Origin: Pseudomonas batumici
Lineage (GTDB): Bacteria > Pseudomonadota > Gammaproteobacteria > Pseudomonadales > Pseudomonadaceae
Direction of reading: 5' to 3'
Length of the DNA stretch: 64,000 bases
NCBI RefSeq assembly: GCF_000820515.1
Contig: NZ_JXDG01000070.1
Coordinates: 62,001 to 126,000 of the forward strand
Under the pieces are notes generated by a model. The model worked only from the letters and a program-made list of their open reading frames with translations, did not search any database and had not been told where the DNA came from. This document shows positions 1 to 9,498 of this stretch, piece by piece. The number at the start of each line of letters is the position of its first letter. Position 1 is the first letter of the stretch. Made by a program: the position numbers and the translations under genes.

Positions 1-1
1 G

Positions 2-847
2 GTCGCCAACAAGGGCCTGGCGGGTCGTGCCGCCGGGGCGCTGGGGGTGTTTATCGAGCTGATCGAGGACCTGGCGGCAAAAACCCGGGAAATGCCACTG
101 CACCTGATGACCCAGGTGGTGATCGAGCAGTCCGGGCTGATCGCCTACCACGAAGCGGAAAAAGGCGAGAAAGGCCAGGCCCGGGTGGAAAACCTCGAGG
201 AACTGGTCAGCGCCGCCCGCAACTTCGAGGCGGCCGAAGAGGACGCCGAGCTCTCGCCGCTGGCCGCTTTCCTCGGCCACGCCTCGCTGGAGGCCGGCGA
301 CACCCAGGCCGACGAGCACGAAGACAGCATTCAACTGATGACCCTGCACAGCGCCAAGGGCCTGGAATTCCCCTACGTGTTCCTGGTGGGCATGGAAGAA
401 GGCCTGTTCCCCCACAAGATGAGCCTGGAAGAACCCGGCCGCCTCGAGGAAGAACGCCGGTTGGCCTACGTGGGCATCACCCGGGCGATGCAGAACCTGG
501 TGCTGACCTACGCCGAAACCCGACGCCTGTACGGCAGCGAGACCTACAACAAGGTGTCGCGCTTCGTCCGCGAAGTGCCGAAAGGGCTGATCCAGGAGGT
601 GCGCCTGTCCAACAGCGTCAGCCGACCGTTCGGCGGCGCCCAGGCCCAGGTGAGCAGCAGCCTGTTCGGCGGCAGCGACATCCCGGACACCGGCTTCAGC
701 CTCGGCCAGACCGTGCGCCACAGCATCTTTGGCGACGGCGTGATCCTCAACTTCGAAGGCGCCGGTGCCCAGGCGCGGGTCCAGGTGAATTTCAGCGAAG
801 GCAGCAAGTGGCTGATGCTCGGCTACGCCAAGCTGGAAGCGGTCTGA
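2..847 (+). CDS. uvrD: DNA helicase II UvrD, C-terminal part (5' truncated by window edge)
   Basis: This is the C-terminal third of a superfamily 1A 3'-5' DNA helicase, which unwinds DNA in nucleotide excision and mismatch repair. The reading frame is open from the first bases of the window, so the gene starts outside it. Visible helicase motifs are the motif V region (MTLHSAKGLEFPYVFLVGME) and motif VI (EERRLAYVGITRA). The last 50 or so residues (HSIFGDGVILNF...) match the small Tudor-like C-terminal domain of UvrD/PcrA that contacts RNA polymerase. UvrD is preferred to Rep because of that tail. The next gene is codirectional after about 100 bp. Confidence 0.93.
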   Translation, partial: VANKGLAGRAAGALGVFIELIEDLAAKTREMPLHLMTQVVIEQSGLIAYHEAEKGEKGQARVENLEELVSAARNFEAAEEDAELSPLAAFLGHASLEAGDTQADEHEDSIQLMTLHSAKGLEFPYVFLVGMEEGLFPHKMSLEEPGRLEEERRLAYVGITRAMQNLVLTYAETRRLYGSETYNKVSRFVREVPKGLIQEVRLSNSVSRPFGGAQAQVSSSLFGGSDIPDTGFSLGQTVRHSIFGDGVILNFEGAGAQARVQVNFSEGSKWLMLGYAKLEAV

Positions 848-947
848 GTCACCCCGCCAGGCGTTGCCGCGCCTGGCGGGGCAACGTCGCCGGCGCTGCC
901 CGGCGTCACGCCGGTTCCCCATCATTCAATCGAGGTCGCGACACACC

Positions 948-1388
948 ATGGGCTCAAGCTTCTTTTCCACGTGGACATTCTGGGCCCTGCTCTCGGCGAC
1001 GTTCGCCGCCCTGACGGCGATCTTCGCCAAGATCGGCATCGACAACGTCAACTCGGACTTCGCCACCCTGCTGCGCACCATCGTGGTATTGGTCAGCCTG
1101 GCCTTGATTTTGTACGCAACGGGCCAATATCAGTCATTGAGTTCGATTTCCGCCAAGAGCTATCTGTTCCTGCTGTTGTCGGGCCTGGCCACCGGTGCGT
1201 CGTGGTTGTGCTACTTCCGCGCACTTAAGGTCGGCCCCGCCTCGCTGGTGGCCCCGGTGGACAAGCTCAGCGTGGTGTTCGTCGCCATCATCGGCGTGCT
1301 GTTGCTGGGCGAGAAGCTCGACCTGCGCCAATGGGGCGGTATCGGCCTGATTACCGCCGGCGTGGTCATGTTGGCCCTCCGACGTTAA
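948..1388 (+). CDS. Single-domain EamA/DMT-family transporter
   Basis: A 146-residue inner-membrane protein of the drug/metabolite transporter superfamily. It has about five hydrophobic segments and the typical ending GEKLDLRQWGGIGLITAGVVML, which corresponds to the last two helices of an EamA domain. It has one EamA repeat, where full transporters have two, so it probably acts as a homo-oligomer; the substrate is unknown. I chose the ATG at 948 because a GAGGT stands 12 bases upstream and because the residues encoded before it are arginine-rich and unlike the family. It reads codirectionally after uvrD. Confidence 0.8.
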   Translation: MGSSFFSTWTFWALLSATFAALTAIFAKIGIDNVNSDFATLLRTIVVLVSLALILYATGQYQSLSSISAKSYLFLLLSGLATGASWLCYFRALKVGPASLVAPVDKLSVVFVAIIGVLLLGEKLDLRQWGGIGLITAGVVMLALRR

Positions 1389-1579
1389 TCGGGGACATTT
1401 CACACAGGGTTTATCGACTCGACTGACGAAACAAACGGCATCGGCGCATTGGCCTTTCATGAAACCTTCAGGTGGGGCATGGGAGGATCAGGCAAAAGCC
1501 GGAAACACTCTCGCGCTAGCCAGTAACATTTCACCTGTGCAGTATGGCGCGCGTGCACTCCACAAACGGGAATACCCTT

Positions 1580-2449
1580 ATGCAACGTTTTCTCAGTATC
1601 GCCTTGGCACTCGTCATCGGTCTGACGATGAGCCTCGACGCGAACGCCAAACGCTTCGGCGGCGGCAAGAGCATGGGTTCGGCACCCAGCCATCAAACCA
1701 GCCAGATGGCGCCTTCCGCCGGTGCGGCCGGTGTCGGCGGTGCAGCCGCGACCGCCGGTGCCGCGGGCGCTGCGGCCAAGGCCGGCGGGGCTTCGCGCTG
1801 GTTGGGCCCGCTGGCCGGCATCGCCGCCGGTGGCCTGCTCGCTTCCCTGTTCATGGGTGGCGGCTTCCACGGCATGCAGTTCTTCGACATCCTGATCATG
1901 GCGATCATCGCCTTCGTGATCTTCCGTTTCATTGCCTCCCGTCGACGCAAGCAGCAGGAGCACATGGCTCCGGCCGGCGCGCCGTACCAGCGTGAAGCGT
2001 TCGAGCAACCGGCGCAGCCGCAGAACGCGATCTTCGGTGGTTCCGCCCCCGTCGCCCCGCGCCGCGAGATCAACGCACCGGCCTGGTTCAACGAGGAGCG
2101 CTTCCTGGAGGCGGCCCGCAGCCACTTCATGGCCCTGCAACAGCACTGGGACGCCAACGAGATGGACAAGATCGCCGAGTTCGTGACCCCGCAGATGCTG
2201 CAATTCCTGAGACAGGAACGCGCGAGCGAGGGCGACGGCTTCCAGTCCACCTACATCGACAACCTGCACGTGCAACTGGACGGCCTGGACGATCGCGCCG
2301 ACAAGACCATCGCCACCCTGACCTTCAGCGGCGTGGCGAAGAACTCGCGTTTCGACCAGGGCGAAGCCTTCAGCGAAAGCTGGAACATGGAGCGTCCACA
2401 AGGCGAGAACCAGCCTTGGCTGGTGGCCGGTATTCGCCAGAACGGCTGA
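1580..2449 (+). CDS. Tim44-like domain membrane protein
   Basis: A 289-residue protein. It begins with a signal-like segment (MQRFLSIALALVIGLTMSL...ANA), followed by an Ala/Gly-rich low-complexity stretch (about residues 45-75) and two hydrophobic helices (about 80-125). The C-terminal half (about 175-289: APAWFNEERFLEAARSHF...) is a Tim44-like domain. In mitochondria Tim44 helps protein import; bacterial homologues are membrane-anchored and of unknown role. The ATG at 1580 gives a proper signal segment and was preferred to one 36 bases upstream. A strong hairpin terminator follows the gene. Confidence 0.85.
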   Translation: MQRFLSIALALVIGLTMSLDANAKRFGGGKSMGSAPSHQTSQMAPSAGAAGVGGAAATAGAAGAAAKAGGASRWLGPLAGIAAGGLLASLFMGGGFHGMQFFDILIMAIIAFVIFRFIASRRRKQQEHMAPAGAPYQREAFEQPAQPQNAIFGGSAPVAPRREINAPAWFNEERFLEAARSHFMALQQHWDANEMDKIAEFVTPQMLQFLRQERASEGDGFQSTYIDNLHVQLDGLDDRADKTIATLTFSGVAKNSRFDQGEAFSESWNMERPQGENQPWLVAGIRQNG

Positions 2450-2477
2450 TCCACGGCGCCCGCTGAAAAAAGCTACA

Positions 2478-2503
2478 AAAACCCCGGACCTGTCCGGGGT
2501 TTT
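2478..2503 (+). terminator. Rho-independent terminator after the Tim44-like gene
   Basis: A perfect hairpin (AACCCCGGAC paired with GTCCGGGGTT, two-base loop) is flanked by A-rich and T-rich runs. It lies 29 bases after the stop codon and could work in both directions. Confidence 0.85.
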
Positions 2504-2585
2504 GCATTTCACAATTGTACTTTTTGCAAGCTACTGTATAAGACCCGGGATACGAACCGCGCCATGAAGCAAGAGGATTGAGGCC

Positions 2586-2993
2586 GTGGAAGAAGTCATT
2601 GAACAATTGCGTGAAGCCAACGAACCCGTACCGGTGCCCCTGGAGTTGCCCGACGAGGATCAGTTGGTAGAAATCGAAGAGGAGCTGTTCATCAACATCC
2701 CTTTCGTTTTCAAGGAATTCCTGCTGACCGTCAGTGACGTGGTCTATGGCAGCCTGGAACCGGTGACCGTCACCGATCCGCAGTCGCACACCTACCTGCC
2801 CGAGGTAGCGGCCAACGCCTGGGACTCCGGGGTGCCGCGGGACCTGATCCCGATCTGCCAGGACGGTAACGACTACTACTGCGTCGAGGAAGACGGCACC
2901 GTGGTGCTGTGGTCCGGCGAGGAAGAGCTGATCACCGAAGAGTCCTGGGAATCGGTGTGGCACTGGGCGCGGGATGTCTGGCTGGAAAGCTGA
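2586..2993 (+). CDS. SMI1/KNR4 (SUKH) family protein
   Basis: A 135-residue acidic protein with the SUKH-fold pattern: an N-terminal helix, then IPFVFKEFLLTVSDVVYGSLEPV, and later PRDLIPICQDGNDYYCVEEDGTVVLW. SUKH proteins are often immunity proteins against contact-dependent or polymorphic toxins, but in Pseudomonas this short form sits in the core genome without a toxin, as here, so its role is open. The start is GTG, preceded by two GAGG motifs. A lone gene between the Tim44-like protein and an antiporter on the other strand. Confidence 0.75.
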   Translation: MEEVIEQLREANEPVPVPLELPDEDQLVEIEEELFINIPFVFKEFLLTVSDVVYGSLEPVTVTDPQSHTYLPEVAANAWDSGVPRDLIPICQDGNDYYCVEEDGTVVLWSGEEELITEESWESVWHWARDVWLES

Positions 2994-3043
2994 TCCGCTC
3001 ACGACCGCCATCGCCCCCCTGTAGGAGCATCGGCGCCTGGGCC

Positions 3044-4807
3044 TCAGTGCCCCGCCGAATCGCTCTTGTGCTCCAGCGTCTCCAGCAAGGCGACCTGCAT
3101 CCGCGTATGCACGCGCACAAACCAGCGCCACAGCACGGCCGCCACCGCCGCCGCGACCACCGCGATCAACACCAGCAGCTCGCTGGTCGGCAGGATGCTC
3201 GCCGACAGCGCCGACAGCAGCAGGAAAAGCACCAGCAGCGACACGATTGGAATGACCTCGGCGATCACCCTTCTGACCCGCTGGGTGTGCCGCCCCGCCA
3301 CCTCGGCCTTGACCCCCATCTCCGCCAACAGCATCGACAAGGCCTTGAGCTTGCGGTACGCCGCGATCAGGAACGGCAACGACACCAGCAGCGCCCCGCC
3401 CCAGATCAGGGCCTTATGCCAGCCCGGCTCATTGACCCAACTGCCCAGATAGTCGGCAATCGGCACCGCGAAGAAAGCACCGGCCAGGAAGATCGCCACC
3501 ACCAGCGCCAGGTTGACCCCCACCTGCAACAGAATCCGCCGAATCATCGACGCCAGCAGCGCACCCTCGCCCCGGGGCTGGATACTGCGCAGCCACTCGC
3601 CGTAGAGACCGAACACCCGCGCCAGGCGCCCGGGCATAACCGCCGCCAGCTTGAGCGACAGCGGATCCGCCGCGCGGATCAGATAGGGTGTGAGCAGCGT
3701 GGTCATCACCGAGACCGCCACCGCGACCGGATACAGGAAGTCACTGGTGACCTGCAAGGTCATCCCCAGCGCCGCGATAATGAAAGAGAACTCGCCGATC
3801 TGCGACAGCCCCATCCCGACCCGCAACGAAGTACGCCCGTCGTTGCCGGCAATGAACGCCCCCAACCCGCAGGACAGCATCTTGCCCAGCACCACCGCCA
3901 CGGTGATCATGGCAATCGGCCAGGCATAATCCAGCAGGATCGCCGGGTCGATCATCAAGCCAATGGCGACGAAGAAAATCGCGCTGAACAGGTCGCGAAC
4001 AGGCTCGATCAAGCGTTCAATTTTCAGTAGTTGCCGGGACTCGGCCATGATCGCGCCAATCAGGAAAGCGCCCAGCACCGTGCTGTACTCCAGCTTGACC
4101 ACCAGCAGGCAGAAGCCGAAGCACAGACCCAGCACGGTGATCAGCAGCATTTCGTTGCTCTCGAAGCGGGCGACGTAGGCCAACAGCCGCGGCACCAGCA
4201 GGATGCCGACCACCAGGGCGACGATCATGAACAGCGACAGCTTGCCCACGGTGGAGAACACCTCGCCCGAGCTCACGCTACCGCTGAGCGCGATGCTCGA
4301 TAGCAAGGCGATGATGCCGATGCCGAGGATGTCCTCGACGATCAGCACCCCGAAAATCAGCTGGGCGAAGCGCTGGTTCTTCATCTTCAAGTCGTTGAGC
4401 GCCTTGACGATGATGGTGGTCGAGGAAATGGCCAGGATCGCGCCGAGGAACAGCGAGTCCATGGTGTTCCAGTCAAACCAGCGGCCGATTTCGTAGCCGA
4501 TCCAGATCATCAGCACGATTTCCAGGAACGCCGCGATAAACGCCGTGGCACCGACCTTGAACAGCTTGCCCAGGCTGAACTCCAACCCCAGGCAGAACAT
4601 CAGGAAAATCACCCCCAGCTCGGCCAGGGTCTTGATGGTGTCTTCGTCGTGGATCAGGCCGAACGGCGGCGTGTGGGGCCCAATGATGAACCCGGCGACG
4701 ATGTAGCCGAGCACCACCGGTTGCTTGAAACGATGGAAGAGAATGGTCACCACGCAGGCCACCAGCATGATCACGGCCAGGTCCTGGATAAAACTGATGG
4801 CATGCAT
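3044..4807 (-). CDS. CPA2-family monovalent cation:proton antiporter (KefB/YbaL-like)
   Basis: A 587-residue inner-membrane protein that probably exchanges K+ or Na+ for protons. About twelve N-terminal transmembrane helices carry the CPA2 hallmarks: QPVVLGYIVAGFIIGP, the LGVIFLMFCLGLEFS helix and GMGLSQIGEFSFI. KefB and YbaL have a cytoplasmic TrkA-N/RCK domain at the C-terminus; here the protein ends instead with two or three further hydrophobic segments and a short charged tail, so nucleotide-linked gating is not expected. The ATG at 4807 was chosen over one 13 codons upstream because AAGGAGCG lies just ahead of it. Confidence 0.85.
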   Translation of the reverse strand: MHAISFIQDLAVIMLVACVVTILFHRFKQPVVLGYIVAGFIIGPHTPPFGLIHDEDTIKTLAELGVIFLMFCLGLEFSLGKLFKVGATAFIAAFLEIVLMIWIGYEIGRWFDWNTMDSLFLGAILAISSTTIIVKALNDLKMKNQRFAQLIFGVLIVEDILGIGIIALLSSIALSGSVSSGEVFSTVGKLSLFMIVALVVGILLVPRLLAYVARFESNEMLLITVLGLCFGFCLLVVKLEYSTVLGAFLIGAIMAESRQLLKIERLIEPVRDLFSAIFFVAIGLMIDPAILLDYAWPIAMITVAVVLGKMLSCGLGAFIAGNDGRTSLRVGMGLSQIGEFSFIIAALGMTLQVTSDFLYPVAVAVSVMTTLLTPYLIRAADPLSLKLAAVMPGRLARVFGLYGEWLRSIQPRGEGALLASMIRRILLQVGVNLALVVAIFLAGAFFAVPIADYLGSWVNEPGWHKALIWGGALLVSLPFLIAAYRKLKALSMLLAEMGVKAEVAGRHTQRVRRVIAEVIPIVSLLVLFLLLSALSASILPTSELLVLIAVVAAAVAAVLWRWFVRVHTRMQVALLETLEHKSDSAGH

Positions 4808-5085
4808 GACGTGGCGCTCCTTGCTGTTCGGAAAGCGGCCCTGCAACAGCTTTTTGAGCTGTCGGTAATCACCGTTCCTGGTGTGAGAGTCTTCTATGGC
4901 ATGGCTTTCTGAAGGTTAACACCGCGACTTCCGACAAAAAGCCGGTGCAATATGTAGAAACAGATCCCTTGAAGCGTGACGATGGCCCGATCGCCGGCGT
5001 CCCGTTATCGAGTGTCTGTGAAAATGAAGGAAGCGCCCGTAGAGGTGCTTGAGCCAATCCCTGCCTACCCTACCGTGAGCGTGCT

Positions 5086-5571
5086 ATGGAACCCGGAAAC
5101 GCCCAGCTGTCGATGACTGTTTTGATGACCCCGGACATGGCCAACTTTTCTGGCAATGTCCACGGCGGCACCCTGCTCAAGTACCTGGACGAAGTGGCCT
5201 ACGCCTGTGCGGCCCGTTATGCCGGTCGTTATGTGGTGACCCTGTCGGTGGACCAGGTGATTTTCCGCGAGCCGATCCATGTCGGCGAACTGGTGACCTT
5301 CCTGGCCTCGGTCAACTACACCGGCAACACCTCCATGGAGGTGGGCATCAAGGTAGTGACGGAGAATATTCGCGAGCGTTCGGTGCGCCACACCAATAGC
5401 TGTTTCTTCACCATGGTCGCGGTCGACGACCAGCGCAAGCCGGCCTCGGTACCGCCGTTGCAGCCGCAGAACAGCGAAGACAAGCGTCGCTACGCGCAGG
5501 CGCAACAGCGTCGGCAGATTCGCCAGGAGCTGGAGAAGCGCTACCAGGAAATCAAGGCCGACGCGCCTTGA
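5086..5571 (+). CDS. Hotdog-fold acyl-CoA thioesterase (YciA/BFIT type)
   Basis: A 161-residue cytosolic thioesterase that hydrolyses acyl-CoA. The hotdog core shows NFSGNVHGGTLLKYLDEVAYACAARYAG, in which N-x-x-G-x-V-H-G-G and the Asp of the central helix form the active site. A second strand block reads VTLSVDQVIFREPIHVGELV. The C-terminal 35 residues form a charged helix rich in Gln, Arg and Lys. It stands alone, divergent from the antiporter gene and followed by a REPIN. The acyl chain preference cannot be read from sequence. Confidence 0.87.
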   Translation: MEPGNAQLSMTVLMTPDMANFSGNVHGGTLLKYLDEVAYACAARYAGRYVVTLSVDQVIFREPIHVGELVTFLASVNYTGNTSMEVGIKVVTENIRERSVRHTNSCFFTMVAVDDQRKPASVPPLQPQNSEDKRRYAQAQQRRQIRQELEKRYQEIKADAP

Positions 5572-5615
5572 TTGCAGGCTATTGACGCCGTGTAGAGCCA
5601 GGGTGAACGCGATCA

Positions 5616-5716
5616 CTGTAGGAGCCGGCTTGCCGGCGATAGCGGCCGTAAGGGCGATGCAAGGCTCAAGGACCTCATCGTCGGAACGCCGCCCGCAGCA
5701 AGCTGGCTCCTACAGG
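5616..5716. repeat. REPIN (inverted pair of Pseudomonas REP sequences)
   Basis: Two inverted copies of the REP core (TGTAGGAGCCGGCTTGC and its complement, the second slightly diverged) are separated by about 50 bases. They lie between the 3' ends of the convergent thioesterase and pdxY genes. Confidence 0.85.
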
Positions 5717-5741
5717 GTATGTTGCGCCTTCAAGATCCCGA

Positions 5742-6614
5742 TCAGAGACTGATCGACTCCGCCTCGAAACGCACCCGCGGATGCGCGATGCGATCCTGGG
5801 CCCGCACCAGCTCCAGTTCGTAGCTGCCACAGGCCTGGGTTTCCAGCAGCACCTCATGCACCGCCGAGGCGGTGAACTCGAATGCCGCCACCAGGCTGTC
5901 GCCCAGCAGCACCCGCGCCAGGAACAACCCCGAGGTCAGGTCGCCCACGCCCACCGGCTGCTTCGGGAACGCCAGCAAGGGTCGGCGCAGGTGCCAACTG
6001 CCCTCGGCGGTGACCAACAACATCTCGAAGCTCTCGTCAGGCTTGCCCGGATAGGCCAGGTGCTTGACCAGCACCGCCTTCGGCCCCCGTGCCAGCAGGC
6101 TGCGGGCCATCGCCAGGCAATCGAACAGGGAATGCGGCGTGCGACCGCAAAAGCTGTCGAGCTCGAGCTGGTTGGGGCAGAGAAAATCGGCCATGGTCGC
6201 CGCTTCTTCCAGCAGGAAATCACTGACCTCGGCCGGCACGCTGCAACCTTTCTCCGGATGGCCCATCACCGGGTCGCACAAGTACAGGACATTCGGATTG
6301 ACCGCCTTGATCCGCGCCACCACACCGAGTATCGCCCGCCCCTGGGACGCGCTGCCGAGGTAGCCGGACAGCACCGCATCGCAGTGGCCCAACTCACCGA
6401 TGGCGGCGATCCCCTCGACCAGTTCGGGAATCCGCTGCGGCACCAGCACCTCGCCCGCCCACTGCCCGTATTGGGTATGGTTGGAGAACTGCACGGTGTT
6501 CAGCGGCCAGACATTGACCCCGAGCCGCTGCATGGGAAACACCGCGGCACTGTTGCCGGCATGACCGAAAACCACGTGGGATTGAATGGCGAGCAGATGG
6601 GGAGTGCGTTTCAT
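5742..6614 (-). CDS. pdxY: Pyridoxal kinase PdxY
   Basis: A 290-residue ribokinase-fold enzyme that phosphorylates pyridoxal to pyridoxal 5'-phosphate in vitamin B6 salvage. Visible features are the N-terminal QSHVVFGHAGNSAAVFPMQRLG block, the central YLCDPVMGHPEKGC loop and the C-terminal nucleotide and catalytic region PVGVGDLTSGLFLARVL, whose GxGD Asp is the catalytic base. The ATG at 6614 (MKRTPHLLAIQ) matches the family start. A single gene with no operon partner. Confidence 0.93.
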   Translation of the reverse strand: MKRTPHLLAIQSHVVFGHAGNSAAVFPMQRLGVNVWPLNTVQFSNHTQYGQWAGEVLVPQRIPELVEGIAAIGELGHCDAVLSGYLGSASQGRAILGVVARIKAVNPNVLYLCDPVMGHPEKGCSVPAEVSDFLLEEAATMADFLCPNQLELDSFCGRTPHSLFDCLAMARSLLARGPKAVLVKHLAYPGKPDESFEMLLVTAEGSWHLRRPLLAFPKQPVGVGDLTSGLFLARVLLGDSLVAAFEFTASAVHEVLLETQACGSYELELVRAQDRIAHPRVRFEAESISL

Positions 6615-6728
6615 TCCGTATTCCAGAAGGGCCAGTGGATTCAAGCCACTCAGTATGCGACTAAACGGAGCCTGTACGACAGACCGGGGAGCCAGTTAAG
6701 CTGAGCTGACTTTGTTGGAGTGGCGTTC

Positions 6729-7133
6729 ATGCTGACCCTGGGAAATATGTTCGTGCTGATGTTGCTGGCGACCGGTGCTGCCTGGCTCTGGCACAACCAT
6801 GGCCTGCGCGAGCGGGCGCTGGAGCGGGTCAAGCAGCATTGCGCCAAGCTCGACATCGAGCTGCTCGATGGCAACGTCGCCCTCAAGCGCATCGGCTTTG
6901 TCCGTGACGCCCATGGCCGGCGGCGCCTGGCGCGGATCTACAATTTCGAGTTCACCGTCACCGGTGAGCAGCGTCACGCCGGGACCATCACCCAGTTCGG
7001 CGCCCACAGTGCCCATATCGAGCTGGCACCCTACCCGTTCGAGGTCAAGCCGGAACTGCGTAGCGCCGAAGTGATCGAATTGAGCCAATGGCGCCAGGAT
7101 CATGGCAAGGACCACAATAATTCGCGGCGCTGA
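6729..7133 (+). CDS. DUF3301 family membrane-anchored protein
   Basis: A 134-residue protein with one N-terminal transmembrane helix (MLTLGNMFVLMLLATGAAWLW) and a soluble part containing RALERVKQHC and DGNVALKRIGFVRD, typical of the DUF3301 family of gamma-proteobacteria. No function is known. I chose the ATG at 6729 because GGAG ends eight bases before it; a GTG nine bases upstream overlaps that ribosome binding site. It is divergent from pdxY. Confidence 0.8.
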   Translation: MLTLGNMFVLMLLATGAAWLWHNHGLRERALERVKQHCAKLDIELLDGNVALKRIGFVRDAHGRRRLARIYNFEFTVTGEQRHAGTITQFGAHSAHIELAPYPFEVKPELRSAEVIELSQWRQDHGKDHNNSRR

Positions 7134-7197
7134 ACAGCCTCCGGCGAACCTGTTGACGAGGGTTTACCAGTGATCGCGATGCAAGATGCATTGCCGC

Positions 7198-7289
7198 CAT
7201 CGCCAGCAAGCCGGCTCCCACAGTACGGTGTTTCACCGTGACCTATCGTCAAGCCCAGGACCTTGTAGGAGCCGGCTTGCTGGCGATGG
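7198..7289. repeat. REPIN
   Basis: Inverted REP cores (CATCGCCAGCAAGCCGGCTC and GGAGCCGGCTTGCTGGCGAT) are separated by about 40 bases, in the gap between convergent genes. Confidence 0.85.
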
Positions 7290-7309
7290 CAATGTCACAT
7301 TCACCGCTG

Positions 7310-8296
7310 CTATCCCGGCAAACGACAATGGGCCATCCCCAACTTTAATCGCTCGATAGCCTGCTTTTCAGCGAAGATCAGCTCAACACGGGAATCCCGC
7401 CGCCATTCACTGGGCTGCCACTGCACCGTGGAGTTATCCACAGCGTTGGCGGAAACCCAGCCGTCCGGGCTGTGGATAACCAGTTTGGCGCGTAGCCAGT
7501 CCAGGTCGGACAGCCAGTGCTGGAGCTTTTCCACATCGAAGCGCTGGCTCGGGTGCCAGCGCCAGCCGATGCTCCAGTTGCCGTCTTGTGTCTGATCCAG
7601 GCAGATCGGTTGAGTCGGGTCGGTCCAGATGGCTGGCAAGGGTGCGTTGACCGGCGCGCCGACAGGCGGCGTGATATCAGCGTAGGTGTGAGCCTGCTCG
7701 GGATGGCCGCTATCCAGGACGAGTAGCTCGGCCAACCCCAACACCCCCTGCTCCGTCCAGTGCACCGGCCCTGCAGGTAGCCGCGCCAGCACCCGCTGCC
7801 GTTCAACCGGGTCCAGCCCTTCAGACTTGTTCAACACCCGTAGCCCCGCCAACCCCAGCGCCTCCTGTTGCGAGTCCGGCAGCGGCTTACCCGCCGCCAG
7901 CGCCCGCGCGTCCAGCACCAGCACACACGGCTGCAAGGCCAGCACGCCCGACCAGGGCGCCTCGGCCAGTTGCTTGAGAATCTGCGCCGGATGCCCCAAC
8001 CCGGAGGGCTCGATAAACAGCCGGTCCGGCCGCGCCTTGCGCAACAGCCGCGTCAGTCCCACCTGGAACGGCGCACCGTTGACGCAGCAGACACAACCGC
8101 CTGCCACTTCGCCCAGTGCGATACCCTGGTCGTCCCGGGTCAGCAGCGCGGCATCCAGGCCGATCTGGCCGAATTCGTTGATCAGCACCGCCCAGCGCTC
8201 GCCTTGCGGCTTTTGCGCCAGCAAGTGCCGAATCAGGCTGGTCTTGCCCGCGCCCAGGGGGCCGGCGATGACATGGGTGGGAATGTTCTGCAACAT
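7310..8296 (-). CDS. COG0523 (CobW/ZigA-type) metal-handling GTPase
   Basis: A 328-residue GTPase of the COG0523 family, members of which deliver metals (Zn, Co, Fe) to target proteins. Walker A is GPLGAGKTS near residue 12. The family metal motif CxCC appears as GGCVCC, followed by FIEPSGLGHP (Walker B region) and the guanine-specificity motif NKSE. The C-terminal CobW_C-like half is long. The ATG at 8296 puts Walker A at the expected position; an ATG 11 codons upstream would overlap the divergent gene. The neighbouring Zur-type operators and ZigA suggest a role in zinc allocation. Confidence 0.85.
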   Translation of the reverse strand: MLQNIPTHVIAGPLGAGKTSLIRHLLAQKPQGERWAVLINEFGQIGLDAALLTRDDQGIALGEVAGGCVCCVNGAPFQVGLTRLLRKARPDRLFIEPSGLGHPAQILKQLAEAPWSGVLALQPCVLVLDARALAAGKPLPDSQQEALGLAGLRVLNKSEGLDPVERQRVLARLPAGPVHWTEQGVLGLAELLVLDSGHPEQAHTYADITPPVGAPVNAPLPAIWTDPTQPICLDQTQDGNWSIGWRWHPSQRFDVEKLQHWLSDLDWLRAKLVIHSPDGWVSANAVDNSTVQWQPSEWRRDSRVELIFAEKQAIERLKLGMAHCRLPG

Positions 8297-8327
8297 AGAG
8301 GGCCGTGGGTCTGAAAGAGATGAAAGC

Positions 8328-8681
8328 ATGATGCGCCTGATCTGCCTGGCGTTGCTGTTCGGTTCGAGCCAGGTGCTGGCGCAGGCCTGTGTGGTGCATA
8401 GCCATGCGCAGCGGCTGGACGTCAAAGTCTGCCAGGAAAACATCAATATCCCGGCCAAGCTGTTCAGCGACGGCTTCTGCCAACCGAACCTGCCGGGACA
8501 GAAGGTCGAGGTCGAGTACCTCGAGCAGTGCCCGGGCGGTTCGTTCGGCGTGTGCAGCCACGCGCAGGTGGCCAATATGCCTTATCGGCAGAATATCCAC
8601 TATTACGGCGTGGCGGGCGATGCGGCCTACCTCAAGCCATTCTGTGAAGGCCAGAGCGGCGGCCAGTGGCAAACACCGTAA
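8328..8681 (+). CDS. Small exported Cys-containing protein, function unknown
   Basis: A 117-residue protein with a clear signal peptide (MMRLICLALLFGSSQVLAQA) and a mature part of about 98 residues with six cysteines, consistent with disulfide bonds in the periplasm. I do not recognise the family. It is divergent from the COG0523 GTPase with only 31 bases between the two starts, so they may share a control region. Two adjacent ATGs (8328, 8331) are possible starts; the ribosome binding site is weak. Confidence 0.65.
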   Translation: MMRLICLALLFGSSQVLAQACVVHSHAQRLDVKVCQENINIPAKLFSDGFCQPNLPGQKVEVEYLEQCPGGSFGVCSHAQVANMPYRQNIHYYGVAGDAAYLKPFCEGQSGGQWQTP

Positions 8682-8719
8682 TCAAGACCGCCAGCGACCT
8701 TCCAATGACCACAAATCCC

Positions 8720-8820
8720 CTGTGGGAGCCGGCTTGTCGGGACGCCGCACCGCGGCGATGGCGTCCTTGAATTCAACACTTGACTCACGGGCCTCATCGC
8801 CGGCAAGCCGGCTCCCACAG
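8720..8820. repeat. REPIN
   Basis: Inverted REP copies (TGTGGGAGCCGGCTTG near 8721, and CAAGCCGGCTCCCACAG ending at 8820) flank about 65 bases between convergent genes. Confidence 0.85.
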
Positions 8821-8848
8821 AAGAAAAGGACGGCGTGAACCCGCGCGA

Positions 8849-9498
8849 TCAGCTCAACCAGTCCAGCGTCAGGATCAACCGCCGCTCACCCTCCGGCACC
8901 GGCGGCGAACGATGCACCAGGCCAAAGCCTTCATTCCCGCGCCAGCGCTCGCCCTTGAGCAGCGCCACCGCACCACTGCCCACCTGGCGGATCAACGCGG
9001 AATCGCCAGGCTCCGCCGCCGGATTGCCCAGTTGTCGGCGGTCGATCGCCCCTTCCGCCAGCCACTGGCTCCCCACCCCCGCATAGGTGGTGATCAACCG
9101 CACCGGCACATGGTCGACGTGAAAGCGCGGGCACATCGCCTTGTCCAGCACCCGCAGGCGCAGGCCGATCCGCCGCGCACCAAGCAGACAGGCGTAGGCA
9201 CTGACCAGCCAGGACACGTCACTCAAGAACCCCTCGTACCCCTCCAGGTCACGAAACCCCGAGGCCAGGCCGTACAGGTGCGGCTGTGCCTCGTCGTCCG
9301 GCATCTCCAGGCTCAGGGATTCGGCCAGCGGCTCGCCCAACGACAACAGCAAAGCCGCGAAATCGGCAATATGCCCCGGTAACCGACGCTGCCAGACCGC
9401 CAGGTTGACCCCCTCGTCGAGAATCTCGCCCAGCACCGTCGGGGCTTCGCCCTGCACCTGCCGAATCGTCGGCAAGGCCTTCCAGTGTGGCGCCAGCA